DNA from: Polaromonas sp.
Lineage (GTDB): Bacteria; Pseudomonadota; Gammaproteobacteria; Burkholderiales; Burkholderiaceae_C
Reading direction: 5' to 3'
Length of the DNA: 5,384 nt
Assembly (NCBI GenBank): GCA_023259235.1
Contig: JAHFQQ010000194.1
Location: forward strand, 1 to 5,384
This document shows positions 5,205 to 5,384 of the stretch, in pieces. The position numbers and the translations under genes are program-made. A model generated the notes under the pieces. It saw nothing but the letters and a program-made list of their open reading frames with translations, did not search any database and was not told where the DNA came from. How positions within the stretch are numbered: the stretch's first letter is position 1; every line of letters starts with the position of its first letter.

Positions 5205-5384
5205 TCATTGGGCGCTCGAAGCCTGGCGGGTCATCTTGAGAAACTGCACAAACCCCGGGTCTGCGAACGCGGCTGGCGGCAACTCATCGGTCAGCAATGC
5301 CACATCAACCTCAGCGACTTCCTGGGCGCGGTTGTCGTTCTGAATCGAATTGATAACCATCAGGCCCACCACCAGTGCAATCAG
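5205..5384 (-). CDS. DUF3619-family membrane protein, 3' part only
   Basis: The last 59 codons of a minus-strand gene that continues past the right edge. The visible part opens with the end of a membrane helix (LIALVVGLMVI), then a polar segment NSIQNDNRAQEVAEVDVALL, then TDELPPAAFADPGFVQFLK and a short tail. The ALLTDELPPAAxxDPGF pattern is the usual C-terminus of DUF3619 proteins, single-span membrane proteins of unknown function in Burkholderiales. They are often encoded after an ECF sigma factor gene, which has led to guesses of an anti-sigma-like role (inference). The TGA stop overlaps an ATG of the next frame as ATGA, so the downstream DUF3106 gene may be translationally coupled. Confidence 0.82.
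   Translation of the reverse strand: MIALVVGLMVINSIQNDNRAQEVAEVDVALLTDELPPAAFADPGFVQFLKMTRQASSAQ

Overview
The window reads as chromosomal DNA of a betaproteobacterium, most likely family Comamonadaceae (Rhodoferax/Polaromonas/Acidovorax type). The basis is high GC, a gene set and order typical of Burkholderiales (nadE-glnB facing LOG, RDD, DUF3106 and DUF3619 genes), and two repeat sequences I recognise from Comamonadaceae genomes. This placement is inferred from recalled family patterns, not from a search. There are no phage, plasmid or insertion-sequence genes.

Layout. Bases 1-416 (minus strand) hold the 5' part of a FemAB-like/GNAT acyltransferase (COG3146), cut by the window edge. Only 36 bases separate it from the divergent plus-strand pair nadE (453-2141, glutamine-dependent NAD+ synthetase) and glnB (2274-2612, P-II nitrogen signal protein). 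Bases 2611 to about 2860 hold three head-to-tail copies of an 83-84 bp palindrome-rich repeat. They fill almost all of the gap between glnB and the convergent minus-strand genes, and probably act as transcription terminators. The minus-strand genes, in transcription order, are: a DUF3619 membrane protein (5384-5205, partial), a secreted DUF3106 protein (5118-4444), an RDD-family membrane protein (4360-3794), an internally deleted diacylglycerol kinase remnant (3683-3495), and a LOG-family phosphoribohydrolase (3498-2878).

How the genes fit together. NadE uses glutamine as nitrogen donor, and P-II reports glutamine/2-oxoglutarate and energy status, so their pairing fits nitrogen control of NAD+ synthesis. 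The minus-strand set looks like an envelope-related operon (membrane protein, exported protein, polytopic membrane protein, lipid kinase remnant) ending in a nucleotide-metabolism enzyme, with ATGA stop/start overlaps at one and possibly two junctions.

The main oddities are the dgkA remnant, which has lost its middle, and the three-copy repeat whose first unit begins inside the glnB stop codon. Two related AT-rich, partly palindromic 22-base sequences also stand out, one inside nadE and one at the unclear start of the RDD gene. I found no strong case for a wholly new system; most of the window is ordinary core chromosome with repeat-driven wear.
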